From assembly GCA_035041965.1 (NCBI GenBank), contig JAPYMA010000179.1, positions 1 through 64,000 on the forward strand: DNA of 64,000 bases, given 5' to 3'. The position numbers were made by a program, and so were the translations under genes. The stretch is from Anisakis pegreffii (lineage: Eukaryota; Nematoda; Chromadorea; Rhabditida; Anisakidae). Below the pieces are notes generated by a model. That model did no database searches. It was not told the DNA's origin and was given only the letters and a program-made list of their open reading frames with translations. Below are positions 1 through 14,900 of the stretch, piece by piece; the stretch's first letter is position 1; every line of letters starts with the position of its first letter.

Positions 1-57
1 TCGCCATTGAAATACGTCACTGAACGCTTCACTTTTTTGCCTGAATTAATTTATTTA

Positions 58-104
58 TAATAATAAATAATAATAAATAAAATATAATAAATAATAATAA
101 ATAT
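58..104. repeat. AAT/ATAA microsatellite
   Basis: Short run of ATAATAAATA-type units at the left edge. The same class of trinucleotide-rich repeat recurs at 640-775, 3478-3525, 9880-9975, 39005-39115 and 49085-49165. Confidence 0.9.
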
Positions 105-224
105 GATAATTAAAATCATCAATAATCAACAATACGAAGTCAAAAATACACCCTATTCAATCAATAAAAATCCTTGGGCACAATTTGCCCAACTGGCCCC
201 GCCCACACCTAAACATTGGCAAAT

Positions 225-563
225 CTACCCGGACAAATTTTTGGCAAAGCAACCCAGCAATACGCCGCCGCGAAGCGGCGACCTGAAATTAAAATATTTT
301 CGTCCCGAAACTGATTTTTTAAAACTCACTGGGTCGCGGGCCCCGTCGGGGCTTCTTATTCGACTTCTTTTCCGGGACGACACAGTGCTGTTGAACATTC
401 TCAAAATACGAGTTTTCAGTTGCCTCAAAAAATCTCTCAACGTCGCACAATGTGCCCTTCTTGGTGTTGCCCTCACAACCCGCCACCTTATGCGTGATAT
501 CCTCTGGTTCCAAATCATAGCGCCGTGCATACAGAACCTGAAATTAATTTCAGGTCCCATCAA
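225..563. repeat. GC-rich palindromic insert with open frames on the minus strand
   Basis: A GC-rich block between two AT microsatellites. It holds a CGCCGC-type hairpin with a GAA triloop (266-280), a GCCCC/GGGGC hairpin (340-352) and a perfect 20-bp palindrome (536-555). The left half of that palindrome, ACCTGAAATTAA, also occurs directly at 281-292, so the motif brackets the block. Two minus frames are open across it: 319-513 and 225-563. I recognise neither product. The base composition, the bracketing motif and the open frames suggest a mobile-element remnant. It could instead be a repeat that happens to be open. Confidence 0.45.
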
Positions 564-639
564 AAAATCTCACCCATTTCAGCGATTCAACCTAAAACTA
601 CAGATTTTTTCGCAGATTTTAAATTCCAAAAAATACAGT

Positions 640-775
640 AACAATAATAATGATGCTAAAAATAATAATAATAGTAATAATACTGAAGATAAAGATATAA
701 ATATTTCAACAATAATAAAAATAATAACAATAATAATAAATATAATAATAATAAATAATAATAAATACATACATT
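640..775. repeat. AAT-rich microsatellite
   Basis: Imperfect (AAT)n, AATAAC and AATAATAAATAAT runs. The open frames through this stretch encode only Asn/Ile low complexity and are not genes. From 780 to 1065 I see nothing further, apart from possible ROD intron. Confidence 0.85.
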
Positions 776-1079
776 CGTTAGACTCGATCAACTGCACATC
801 TTTCTACTTTACGTTGACGATAATAATGCAGCTGGAATCGAAAAATTAATAGAATAAACGAACAACAACAAGACTGACATTCAATGCCAGTTGCAACTGG
901 GCGTAGTTGGGAGGGCATACGAGAATGAGTGACGAAATGACTCGACGCATTGTATCGTACACGAAGATTAACTGCAATATCATCCGAACGATCATATTCG
1001 TTTGAAATCAATGCACAACATATAACAAATAACGACGCATAACAACAGCGACGACAATAATAACATCAATAATAATAAC

Positions 1080-4000
1080 AACATTTAAAGTATTCAACTG
1101 TCAACAAACTCACCGATTCGATATCACCTCCATCGGCCATGGACGCCATCATTGATAATGTGAAACGACAACTTTGCATTACCATATTCAGAAAATGAAT
1201 ACTTACATTTGACGCAGTCGATAAAGCACTTCTATAAAACAAGATGTTGCCATCGATTACATAACACCACAAGCTCATTTACTCTAGATGTTTCAGCTGC
1301 ATCACATACTACTACCCAATATGCTAATGGGATTCCCTAAATCGAATCGAAATTTGACGTGCAATAGCGTTGAACATTGTTGATTGTAAAAACGTCCGCA
1401 ACTTGCGCTTAAGTCTGAGGATATGGTTAAGACTACGCATTGGCCTCAACCTGTTTTAAACTAACTGTAAGCCTAATCCTTGACTCAGCTTAATCCAGCT
1501 CAAACTTTTGGGTTCTTGACACTTTCACAATGGCCGACCGAACGGTTGAAATAACTTTGAAATAATGATTCAATAATGAGATTGTAATGAACAGAGAACA
1601 CGCAAAATATAAATGCATAAAGCAACAATAAAATAAATAAACTGACGGAATGTTTTCAAAAAAAGAAAAGTTATTTCATTCTTCTCAAAACTTACTCAGC
1701 AAATTGAATAGCACTTAGCGCGTCGTTATGCTTGATGGCACTTTCCAAAAGAATGTCGAATCTTGTCTCGAAATCGACGAATAACTTTTCACATAAATTG
1801 CATATCTGAATTATCAATGCCATCTTATCACTATCATCAGATAAACGACGTTCAATAACTAGAAAAACTTCACCAAAACAAGGCAAGAATAAAACTGAGA
1901 GTTCGTTACTTTCGTACTCAGTGATTTGGTCAAAATCAAAAGCGAAATACTCACTTCAATCCACATTTGCGGTGCATTCGCGTTCCATTTTTCAGCGATA
2001 TACTCCTTCAATAGTCTCACTTTTTGTCGATCATTTTCAAACGTATCCAAACTGACTGTCAATGAATATTTGCAATGCAAACAACGAATCGCTCGTAATT
2101 TTATCAGCAATTGCCCATCACGTTCAGTCTGCAATCAACATTTCACAACAATAAAATACCATTCAAAATAAGAAATGTTTCGAAATCAATTAATCGCACA
2201 GCATTCCTCTTTGCATGAACACATTCATCACATTCCATTAATAAGTTCACAATTTCAACGTGATCAAATTCAACGCATGACGATCACATATTGGAATTCT
2301 CATTGCTATAAAAATTCCAAAGAATTATGTTTCTTCAAATATCAAATGATTCGAATACTCTCTGAACAACAAAGTCATCTGAATTAACTTTGTTGAGAGA
2401 TCAATAAAGCAATTATCAAAATGACCTTTTGTGCAAATCGCTCCAATATACAAATCGCAGCAGCTATTTTTCGCGAACGAAGTTCGTTATTTCTCTGCAA
2501 AGCAAAACGATAAACACAATATCAAAACGTTAATATCAATCAAATTTCTTGAGAAAAACACACAAAAATCGTACGATTTCCAAAAAATATTACTGACGAT
2601 GAATTTATTTTGTTAATATTCGTGATAACTTACATTCGTTACCGGTGAGTTAACAGCCACAGTCACGTGAACAAGAATATTCCGAATCACTTTCATCCTC
2701 TCTGCTTCTTCCATTTGAGAAAGACATTTTATTAGCAACGCTTTCTGAAGTGCAAAAATCAGTTATTAAAAACAAAGGAAACATCAATGAAATGATTAAA
2801 ACAAGACTGATGAGCAAATATTCTGAATTTAATTCAACAGATAACGCATTATACCCCTTCCTCTTGATCAAACTCTTTGATGACGTAAAGAGTGAACTGT
2901 TGGTAACATTCATTTCTGGTGATCAATCCTGGCTTGACTTTCTCTGATAAGGCGACTATCTGAAAACAAACACGAAATTTTCTTCAGGGCGACGACCTTT
3001 ATTCAGACATTAAAATTTACTTTATGAATCAATTCCCACATTTTCTGCTGAATCACGATATCTAGCGATACGTTCAATAAGGGTAAACGCAAACAACCTT
3101 ACCGTTAAGGCATCTTCGAGTCGTTTCATTGGATCGTTTTGCACTTCAACTTCACGGAAAACGAATTCGACCACATTCGAAAACATCGACTTACTTCGCA
3201 CGCACAATTTTAGTGTTTCCAAATGAATCGTATATTGAATCATAATCTGCGCGAGTGCAGCAAAATCACACTCGTAACGAAGTCGAGATTGCCTTCAATC
3301 AGTTTACTGCTCACCTTATGACCATCATTATCATTGACATTAATTCTTATTGCAAACACTTGTTTCGCTTTTTCATACATACCATCACTTTGATCGAAAT
3401 CACTTCCATTTCACAAAGCAACAAAACCAACGAAAATATCACTGGATAGGATGTACAAAATGGTAATGAGAACAATAAACTAGTAATAATAACAATAATG
3501 CATTGATAATAATAATAATAATAAAACAATGACAAAAAGAAGGACTCACAACGACTTATCAAGTGTGCGATCGTCAAGCACCGCCTGAACAGTCTTCTTC
3601 AATGAGGCACTCCACGGAGGCAATGCGCGTTTGGTGATACTGATCAGCGCTTCACATCGCAGACCTTTACAGGTGATCATCTCTGTTATCGCCAAACAAC
3701 GTTCGTCCCAAGGATTCGAATCACCCACTGTCGAAGAGCACTTGTTCGACGTTCTCTGAAATTGAACTTCGATTTCCCTTCAAATAATAAACACAAAATC
3801 ATTTTTTCCTCAAATTTATCTCTTCGAAGTTGCGAAACAAGTTGAGTTGGCAAGCCGACTGTCGATTTCGAATTACCAGTCTTGCCTGCAGAATGCTGGC
3901 TTGTTTATCTTTGAACGCAAGCAATGACATTTTTTGATCAATATACTAACAAAAAGACTAATCCATTTCGTGCACTTCCCCTTTTCATTAACTCGTTTAC

Positions 4001-7000
4001 TATCACTCATAAGATCAGCTTTCAAAAAATTACACGAGCCACCCTTACCATCAGTTTTATGTTCGGATTGTTAAAGATGAAAACGATAATTTCTCATTTG
4101 TTTCCGAATAAAATAGTTTTAAAAAATTAAGAAAAACTAACGACAATATAATTATAAAGTGTTGAATTGAACTCAAGATGATGTTCTAACATGTACGGCT
4201 TCGCGAAACGTTCCATATTATCTCTGATCAAATGAACACTTCTCACTCTTTCCAACATCAAAAAACATATCGACTCAACTGTCTCACTCTAAAAATACCA
4301 AATTTATGCGAGCTGAATACGATATTCAACGACCATTTCTATCTCTTTTATAAATGAGCAAAGGGTGAAACAAAACATCTGCGCAATAAATCCATATGAT
4401 TTACCACTCGAATCTCAAATGATCATCATTTTTCGACAAATTAAAAAATCATAAGTTTTATGAATAAGACATGATATGTTATGTTTTTAATTAACGCACA
4501 GAAGAATTAAAATCCAAAAATGCGTTAACGATAACTCAACGAATTCAAAACAATATCGTTTCCATTCAGTTTTCCATATTCCCAAACGACTCGTCAATTA
4601 TTTCAATTCAGTGAATCTTCTCATTAAATCACTCAAATAACACCCACCGTAAATTTATCGTAAGTCATCGGACATTGATAAACTTCTTTCAATTTTTTCA
4701 TTTCCTTCAGATTTTTCACGTAAACATTCAACTGTCCCATAAAGTCTTCACAATCCTCTGAATCCACTCGTGTTTTGAGTAATGTATACGCTACTTCAGC
4801 CTATAATAAATTCACGTATTCATGCAAAAACGGACAACTTTCAAGCACAGTCTTATTCGTTTGCATGCGATTTCTCGATTAACAAATATGAACATTGTTC
4901 ATTGTCAGTTAAATGTGCACATATTAACAGAATTCTGAGGCTTTATTCAGTAAGAAAATTTCTGGGAGAAGAATATTATTCCTGGAATGAGAATTGAAAT
5001 AATCAAACTCAAAACTCAAAAAATCAATAGTATACTTTTTACCATTTCAGACGGAGTTATAGCGTGTTGTATCATTGAACGCATGACGCGTTGCAGTATC
5101 GATAATGCATTAAGCGCATTCGTCGGATATTCAGACGGATGATGTGACTCCAAATAGGAAGCCAACGATTTTAGCCATACCACACAAATCGATATCGTTG
5201 AATCGGCATCTCTTGTCAGTGCTATTGGAAGTACTGCCGTTTCGAGAAGTTCCAATGCTGACCACAGTTTAGTGATATCAACTGAAGTGCGCTTATTTTC
5301 AGACTTTTTTATTCGGAATCACGTTCAGGCTGCTGTTCGAAACTTCTTCACTCAAAATATTGCATCATTTGAAAACATTCAATTAGTCTAATATAATCGC
5401 CAAATGTGTACGATGTAATTATCTGAAGAAGTATCTACCGCCACTAATAAACTCACTACAACAACTCAGCATTTAACAAGTGAATAAATAGTTTTTGAAC
5501 TGAATAATCCAAATCATGCAACGAATCAGCTAAAATAAACTGCTCGAATGAACACTGTAATATTGTATTAGTTAGGAACTTTCATTGTAACGTTGTATTT
5601 ATAGAAACTATAAAGTGCGAATAATTTATGTGATTCATTTCAACTGATTAGAATTACAATTACCTGAGATGACCAACTGAATGATATCAATAATCTGTTG
5701 GAATATATCCACTTCATCTCGCATCCAATCGCGCATTTCTTTCAAATATCTTTGCCAAACGATCTGCGCTTCAGTGAAATAACCGCGGTCACAGAAATGC
5801 AAAAATATCTCTTTCCATTCGTTATCCTCAATGAATTTACTCCATGCCGAGTCTTCCAGGAACGATGCCTGAATTGATCACGAAGACGATCAAGATGAAG
5901 CGTACAAGACTTCTCTCAATGAAACAACAAAAAGCGATCGTACTGAAGAAGAACAAGGAAGAATTCTTGAAAAAAGGAAAAATTTTTGAAGTCACAAATG
6001 AAGCATCTATCGCCATGAATAAACTCACTCAACAAACCAACAACAACCAAAATGAGTGGAATCACCAAGTTAAAATCAACAAAAAAATGAGTGCAACAAC
6101 AAACTTTCGGACCATACAGCATTCGATATGAACTCAGATTGTACCGCAGCCGAGACAATCTCTCCAGTGTCTCTTCATCTTCAAACACTCAATGATCAGT
6201 TAAATACTTATGCAATAACAACAACAAACATAACAATAAAAACAAGTAGCACAACCAACCAGTGATATCTCTTTTCTCCACATAACACAACAAATCACTC
6301 ATATATTCAAATGAACGACACAGCGTCACACCAGCAATGCAAATCTCGGTCACCTTAAAATAACCTCTTCAATACAACATTATCGCCAGTTTCCCTAATC
6401 AATCAATTGCGCATCGTTACATTACCATTCCAACGATGGAAAATGGAAAATTGAAATGTCATAGAATATTCTAAAAAAAAAGAATTGAATCTCAAAATGT
6501 ATTGAATGAAATATTGAAGTGACCCAATTGTGGTCCTGAATAAGATCGAGGTAGTGCATGAACACATTGAATGCTTCACGTTCCATGTGATCACAACAAG
6601 CCAGTGTCGACAACATATAATTCACACGACTTTTATGCACCTTCTGAAGATATTCGAGCAATTTTTAGATGCAAACGCTCATAACGATAAAATAATACTG
6701 AAGATAAAATGTGTAGTAATAGTTACATACTTGCATATCCAGATTGAATTGTTTTGCGAATATTTCGGCATCGTCAAATTTCATTCGATTCAACAAACGA
6801 TCCAATCTTGCATCAGGCTGACTTTCAGTTATAACTCTGATTCTCACACCGAACTCATCCAAGCTGAACACTTTTTGACATGAAAATTTTTCGGAAGCTA
6901 CACAAAATTTCTCACGAATCGATGATAAAAACAATCGTTTAACAACATATAAATGTCAATTACTTCTCAATTACACTCATTTAACTACTGCAATACTGCT

Positions 7001-10000
7001 CCAGACAATAGTGATGATCGTAACACAATTGATAGTTTCTGTATACTCTCAAAAATGTCTAACCATTGAAAACCTAAACATACTCACACTCATACCCAAC
7101 AGTTTTCTTCTCGCCAAAAATGCAATTATTTCAACGATGTGCACACCGCATCCAAATAAAAAATTACAACTTCCCCGCTAAACTTTCGTCTGCGAATGGA
7201 ACAGTCCCGTTCGCAAGGGTAACTTTCTCTCCAAACCGATTGATCTATCAATATCAGTGATGTTGTCAAGCCTAAGCCAGACTACGATTTGGCTTCTCAT
7301 TAGTTGTCTATTCATGTGGACGTAATATTTTTTGCTTAAACTAAATTTCAATAACCTTGGCGCAAAACCGTACGGTTCTACGATCATTATTGAGAATTCT
7401 TCATTGGGTGCGAATGCAAGTAAGTCGGTATCGATCGGTACACTTAACGCATACGCCAATTCAGCGCTTTTCAACGAACGGATTTGCAACTGAAATTTTG
7501 CAATTTGATTAAAAGATTCATCATCGTCCGCTCAATATTTCCCAAGAAATAATCTGATTCGAGTTCGTTCCTACTAATCCACTGCTATGATTAAATGCAT
7601 CATTATTAGTCCCAAACGGATGCAATGACAACTGACGACAGAACTAAATGACGGAATATGTGCAAATATCGCGATACAAAGAACGATATCAAGTTGGTAA
7701 AATCGCCTTATTGGCACTCTAATTTTAGTTTTCATCAAAACTAAATTGGCTGACAAACAAATGTAATGATCGAAGAAAATCGCTATAAACAAGCGGTACT
7801 GAACTGAAACAATTCGAGGTTTAATCTGCATTGGTTGACGGCAATGAGATAAAAAAATTCACCTCAGTTTTTGCATTATTCTGATTGTAAACAATCAAAA
7901 TGAGTGTAATTTCTTGCAGAGTTTGTTGTCCTTCAAGAATTTTGAACGCTTTGATGGATTCTCCTTCAGAAACGATGCGTTTCTTGACTAGTTGTATCAT
8001 TGTTGCCATATCCCATATTGTCAGATAACCCTCCTCGCATACTTCAAGCATATACCGATCATTCATACAACTCAACGCGTACACATCGCCGTTTCGATCT
8101 GAATTTGTCATTCTTTTGAACATTCATTTCACTACTCTACCACCTATTTGATTCTGATGATCGCTCAACAAAATTTTCGAAGATTCAGTGCTGAATCTAA
8201 GCGATGAAAAAAGAAAATGAGAGGAAAAAACTATTCGATACCGTCTCTATCCATGAACTCGACAAATTTGTAATTTGCTTCGTTTGTGCCTAACATCGCA
8301 GCTTGCACCATTTGTTTTTCTTCTTTTGGATACTCAAATTGCAATTTCGATTACATTTTCACCCTAATCAAAAACTTACTCATTGCAAACAATTAAAGTA
8401 ACAATTTGTTTTAGGAAGGAACTCTGTTTCCGGATTGTAGCCAAATCCAAGAAGGGAATGTTTGAAATAATTTGAAACATCAACAATCTCGAAATTCCAT
8501 GTCAGTGAATTATGCCGCCGCAAATGGGTTAAATTCTGAAAAAAAAACTGAAAGAAATCTCACAAGCAATTGAGCACATAATGGAGCTACGATCTCAACA
8601 GACGGATGATGATCGCCTTTGTAATGCGTTGTCTTATTGCTTATTAATGATTCAAGCTGAAACAATGAAGATAATATACTAAAATCAATCAAAAACAAAT
8701 CGAATTTTTTGTGAACCTCCTTATAAATGCATCTTCACGAATTCCGCACTCGTTAAGAGTAAACTGGATTGATGCAAAAACGAGTAAAGTTATTCGATAA
8801 AATCAAATGAAATATGGTCTCACGATATTCGAAAACGTACACAAAATAAAAAGATGACAAATGAATGAATATTGAGAAATTTCAACTTTGACAAGCGTAA
8901 ACGTTTGGATCAAACAAATCAAATTTCAAAGTGATGCTCGATAATGGCATCGTTATGATCGGTAAACTAATAATACCCCTTACAGAAATTCATCAAGACG
9001 GATCATTTCTGCACTAATATCACCAATTACGAGTAAAGAAGAATGTCGAGAATCGATCGCTCTGAATTTATAATAACCCAGCGGTTCACACTCGTCATGA
9101 ATAGCAAACGCTTAGTGGATGAAGCGATACCAATATGGATACTCTCAATGAAATGAAAACCACATCACCGTTGTACAAATGTTCTCAGTTGCTGAATCAT
9201 TCTCCATTAGTCCAACTGCATCCACATAATTATCAATCGTTATCAAATTACAAATTCCATCCTCCGAACAAACGCAAATGACACATCTGTTATCAATTAT
9301 CGCACATCGCATCCATACATCACCTTTCAATTCGTGCTCTCGAATTTTCTCAAAAACGAAATCTCTTTACCAATAAATACACAATTGTGCATTGAATATG
9401 GATAAATAATGCATAATAATGTAATAACAAAAGTAAAAATATTTTTACTACTGCCATTATTATAACTGATATTCAAACAAAAAGTTTCACCAATAATGAT
9501 AGCACACCATTTTATAAGTAATTCGTTCCAATTTAACACTTATCAATATCAGTGTCCCATCTCGAGCCAAAAGCGCAATAATACGAGATTCTTCAAGGAA
9601 ATTCAACGCCACAATCTGTGCATACTCTGCAAATTACATTGCACAATTTCACAAGCGTTCATTAAAATAGCAATTATTCGTGCACTCAAATTTATTTCTC
9701 TAATATCTAGTACACCTTACTCGTGTCATCATAATTCAACATTCAGCTTTATGAAGAGTTTATTGTGGCTCTTTTTTGGAACGTTTTCCATTCCATTCAT
9801 TATCAGAAGTACATCCTGTTCATGATTTATTAGTTAACTACTCTTAACTTCGATCTTTTAAAACAAACCACTAATGAGGATAATAATATTAACATCAGTG
9901 ATAATAACAATAATAACAATAATAATAATGATAATAAAGATAATGATATAGTAATGATAATAATAAAATACTAATAAAAATAATAGCACAGAATGGAAAG

Positions 10001-10835
10001 ATAAGTGAATAAACGAACTCGCTAAATGCAAAGTAACAACGAATTTGAATGTGAACGAGAAATCGAACAACGACAAATCGTTATTGATAATCACTGCAAA
10101 ATCAGCACCATTCGAAGCACTCCTAATGATCGGTAACTCGATCGCTGTATCGTCATCAATTTCGTCGATATCACCTCAAAACATTATCAATTCTCGACCA
10201 ATCACTTCTTGCGAGCAATACAGTAATTGCTTTTCAATGCCTCAATCACACTTTCTTGGACAATCGACTACACTTCCAAAAAAATGATGCCGACGAATTG
10301 AGGCTTACTTTCACTTTTTGGCTTTTCATTTCAGTTCTATAGCATTTCTGGCTAACCTCAATTTAATTTCTGATTTCAATACTCAGAACACACGCAGTTT
10401 TCGCACGCCATTCAAGTGCCCACACAATCAAGCGATTTTTGCAGGTTGTCAAAACAGATTTTGAGTGAAAAACTCGTTGAATGATTGACTGCGCTCATTT
10501 TCATTATCAGATCAACAACGAAACGAAATCATGACATTTGAATTCAATTATTCTAATCGCATGCAAGAGCCACGCAATTATACGACTGAATGCTGCAACA
10601 AACTTACGAGATTGTTATTGTGAATGAACAACTGGTATAATATCTCATTTGCAATTGAGAATCTTGCTTTTGAAAATGAAGCAACAGCAAAAATGGAAGC
10701 ACCTGTAATGGTTGCCATAGTCATCACTTCATACAGACTCGTTGGTGACGAATATTCGGATCGTACACCAAATTTGCGCGTTTCATCCCCTCCATCATTG
10801 ATTTCAATTTTCGTATATCGAATCACATCCGACAT
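1080..10835 (-). CDS. KNTC1: ROD/KNTC1 kinetochore protein, N-terminal half (partial at left edge)
   Basis: ROD is the large subunit of the RZZ complex (ROD-ZW10-Zwilch), which sits on the outer kinetochore and recruits Spindly/dynein and Mad1-Mad2. It consists of an N-terminal beta-propeller followed by a long helical solenoid. The start is the ATG at 10835. Exon 1 (10835-10608) ends at a GTAAGT donor and encodes an N-terminus like the family's (..RKFGVRSEYSSPTSLYEV..). Collinear segments with family similarity follow in order: ~10170-10031; ~9360-9140; ~8660-8510; ~8110-7850 (strand containing LTIWDM); ~7489-7230; ~6880-6735 (RLLNRMKFDDAEIFAKQF, very close to the family); ~6665-6540; ~6180-5690; ~5290-5040; ~4800-4650; ~4290-4140; ~3770-3550 (..LPPWSASLKKTV..); ~3240-3100; ~2950-2640; ~2130-1920; ~1870-1690; ~1240-1080. 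Together these cover roughly the first half of a ~2200-residue protein, and the rest must lie left of the window. Most internal splice boundaries are not fixed here. Confidence 0.85.
9880..9975. repeat. ATA/ATG-type microsatellite in a ROD intron
   Basis: Runs of AATAATAACA and AATAATAATGATAATAA lie between two ROD coding segments, so they are intronic. Confidence 0.85.
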
Positions 10836-11905
10836 TACTTGACTGATTCAATTGACGTTTCTTAACAGCTTATGAATGAGAAAATAACTGAATACGAAAC
10901 ATAACTATACGATGTCTCCAGGAGGGGAGTTTAGGGAAGTAAAGTCCAAATGTGGACGATGCAAACGATAAAACGAGTACATCCAAGAGACTGGATAAAA
11001 CAGAGCATTTCTAGGTGTATCTTTCAATGGTGAATCATTTGAAGGCGTAATGATCCTTCTGATCGTGGGCATACTTACTGCTAAACATTACGTTCATATT
11101 CAGTGTTGCTAGCACAGTGTAACGACAGTCTTAGAAATAAATGAATGTAAGGCTATTTCATTCCTCACACCTTCAATCAATCGTCTTTAAAGATTCCAAG
11201 AATTTCAGTGTTAAAACGATCTCGTAGTAAAATAAGAAATAACGAATAGATTATGTCACAAGCACAAAAATAACACTGCACGGACTGGATGTGATTATTT
11301 CAATCTGAAAATTTCAGTCACATACATGTTTAGATGAATTTCACTATTTTTGATTAACTGATAATTTCACTGATCAGTTCATGCGCCACTAAACCAAAGA
11401 AAGATCGGCAGAAGATTAGGTCACATGTGGATCAATTAGCCTCTGTACTGATCAGTTCCTTAACTCAAAAAAATAAAAATAATAAAAAACAATCATAAAG
11501 ACCAATCACATTGTCCGTTAAATCAGATCGTTCTTAAATAATGTTGAATTTCGACCAACACTTATGCAATTCTTTAAAAGTAGATTTGAATCGTTCAATA
11601 TTCCCCCTTTCAACCTCATAGGTGCGTACGCATTTCGCCATATGCGCGTGTCGGCGGAAGGAGGGCGGACTCACGACCGCGTCGTGCGAGGAGAGATAAG
11701 TGGGGAATGAATCGTTTAAGTAAACTTGAAATACAGTCTGAATGCTGTCTTTAAGTAAACGCAAGATGGATTGTTAAGATCAAAACTATTTTCAATGTGC
11801 CATGAAATTTTGCCCAGTTTTAAGCTATAGCCTTGTTTGAATCCGTGAACCTAGGTATTTTATTGTTCGAAAGCGATTTGCTCATCAGAGCGATTCGGCT
11901 GCGTA
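10836..11905. other. Upstream flank of ROD, no recognised gene
   Basis: Presumed 5' flank and promoter side of the ROD gene. I see no clear TATA box or neighbouring gene. A GC-rich patch at about 11640-11700 lies in a 76-codon minus frame (11534-11764). It looks mildly protein-like but has no recognisable motif and no partner exons. Confidence 0.4.
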
Positions 11906-14900
11906 GAAATTAGAAATATGGGTACATCTAAGCCTACCGTCTTCTCAAGTTTGCCCGGAAACATATTCAATTTTGTACATCATTCGGTTGAGAAGAATCT
12001 CTGCTTTCTAAAAATGAAAAGCTCAATGGAAAATTTCGCCTCTGCGAGGAGATATAGCTATTTTTCTGATGATATGGGGGTTGGCACATTCAAACCTACC
12101 ATATCCTCAGCTCTGGCCAGTAACATATCAATTTCTTAACTCCAGCCGATCGAGCAGAATCTCTGCATTCAGAAAAATATATATTTTGTTGGGCGATTTC
12201 GCTTAGTTGAGGAGCTATAGCTATTTGATTAAAGCTATCTGAACTGGCGCTGAGGTGCTCATTGATACGCATTTGACCACTATAGATCAACGCATATTAA
12301 ACATTACTGTAGAAATATGGTTACATTCAAGTCTACCGTCTTCTCAGCTTTGCCCGGAAACATATTCAATTTTGTACATCATTCAACTGATCAGAATCTC
12401 TGCCTTCTAAAAATGAAAAGCTCAATGGAAAATTTCGCCTCTGTGAGTAGATATAGCTATTTTTCTGCTGACATAGAGGTTGGCACCTTCAAACCAACCG
12501 TACCCTCAGCATTGGCCACTAACGTATCAATATTTTAACACCAATCGATCGAGCGGAATCTCTGCATTCAGAAAAATATATACTTTGTCGAGCGATTTCG
12601 CTTAGTTGAGGAGCTATAGCTATTTGAGTAAAGCTATCTGAACCGGCGCTGAGGTGCTCATTGATATGCATTTGACCACTATAGATCAATGCATATTAAA
12701 CATTACTATAGAAATATGGTTACATTCAAGTCTACCGTCTTCTCAGGTTTGCCCGGAAACATATTCAATTTTGTACATCATTCGATTGAACAGAATCTCT
12801 GCTTTCTAAAAATGAAAAGCTCACTGGAAAATTCCACCTCTGCGAGGAGATATAGCTATTTTTCTGATGATATGGGGGTTGGCACATTCAAACCTACCGT
12901 ACCCTCAGCTTTGGCCAGTAACATATGAATTTCTTAACACCAATGGATCGAGCAGAACCTCTGCATTCAGAAAAATATATATTTTGTCGGGCGATTTCGC
13001 TTAGTTGAGGAGCTATAGCTATTTGAGTAAAGCTATCTGAACCGGCGCTGAGGTGCTCATTGAAATGCATTTGACCACTATAGATCAATGCATATTAAAC
13101 ATTACTATAGAAATATGGTTACATTCAAGTCTACCGTCTTCTCAGGTTTGCCCGGAAACATATTCAATTTTGTACATCATTCGATTTAACAGAATCTCTG
13201 CCTTCTAAAAATGAAAAGCTCACTGGAAAATTCCACCTCTGCGAGGAGATATAGCTGTTTTTCTGATGATATGGGGGTTGGCACATTCAAACCTACCGTA
13301 TCCTCAGCTTTGGCCAGTAACATATGAATTTCTTAACACCAATGGATCGAGCAGAACCTCTGCATTCAGAAAAATATATATTTTGTCGGGCGATTTCGCT
13401 TAGTTGAATAGCTATAGCTATTTGATTAAAGCTATCTGAACCGGCGCTGAGGTGCTCATTGATATGCATTTGACCACTATAGATCAATGCATATTAAACA
13501 TTACTATAGAAATATGGTTACATTCAAGTCTACCGTCTTCTCAGGTTTGCCCGGAAACATATTCAATTTTGTACATCATTCGATTTAACAGAATCTCTGC
13601 CTTCTAAAAATGAAAAGCTCACTGGAAAATTCCACCTCTGCGAGGAGATATAGCTGTTTTTCTGATGATATGGGGGTTGGCACATTCAAACCTACCGTAC
13701 CCTCAGCTTTGGCCAGTAACATATGAATTTCTTAACACCAATGGATCGAGCAGAACCTCTGCATTCAGAAAAATATATATTTTGTCGGGCGATTTCGCTT
13801 AGTTGAATAGCTATAGCTATTTGATTAAAGCTATCTGAACTGGCGCTGAGGTGCTCATTGATACGCATTTGATCACTATAGATCAATGCATATTATACAT
13901 TACTATGGAAATATGGGAACATTCAAGTCTGCCGTCTTCTCAGGTTTGCCCGGAAACATATTCAATTTTGTACATCATTCCATTGAACAGAATCTCTGCT
14001 TTCTAAAAATGAAAACCTCACTGGAAAATTCGACCTCTGCGAGGAGATATGGCTATTTTTCTGATGATATGGGGGTTGGCACATTCAAACCTACCGTACC
14101 CTCAGCTTTGGCCAGTAACATATGAATTTCTTAACACCAATGGATCGAGCAGAACCTCTGCATTCAGAAAAATATATATTTTGTCGGGCGATTTCGCTTA
14201 GTTGAGGAGCTATAGCTATTTGAGTAAAGCTATCTGAACCGGCGCTGAGGTGCTCATTGATATGCATTTGACCACTATAGATCAATGCATATTAAACATT
14301 ACTATAGAAATATGGTTACATTCAAGTCTACCGTCTTCTCAGGTTTGCCCGGAAACATATTCAATTTTGTACATCATTCGATTTAACAGAATCTCTGCCT
14401 TCTAAAAATGAAAAGCTCACTGGAAAATTCCACCTCTGCGAGGAGATATAGCTGTTTTTCTGATGATATGGGGGTTGGCACATTCAAACCTACCGTATCC
14501 TCAGCTTTGGCCAGTAACATATGAATTTCTTAACACCAATGGATCGAGCAGAACCTCTGCATTCAGAAAAATATATATTTTGTAGGGCGATTTCGCTTAG
14601 TTGAATAGCTATAGCTATTTGATTAAAGCTATCTGAACTGGCGCTGAGGTGCTCATTGATACGCATTTGATCACTATAGATCAATGCATATTAAACATTA
14701 CTATAGAAATATGGGTACATCTAAGCCTACCGTCTTCTCAAGTTTGCCCGGAAACAGATTCAATTTTGTACATCATTCGATTGAGCAGAATCTCTGCTTT
14801 CTAAAAATGAAAAGCTCACTGGAAAATTCCACCTCTGCGAGGAGATATAGCTATTTTTCTGATGCTGTAGAGGTTGACACATTCAAGCCTACCGTACCCT

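Noticed and set aside
12894..14684. Repeated 64-codon minus frames and 73-79-codon plus frames every 399 bp
   Set aside because: They are the satellite translated. The period is a multiple of three, so frames persist, but every unit has stops and both strands are equally open.
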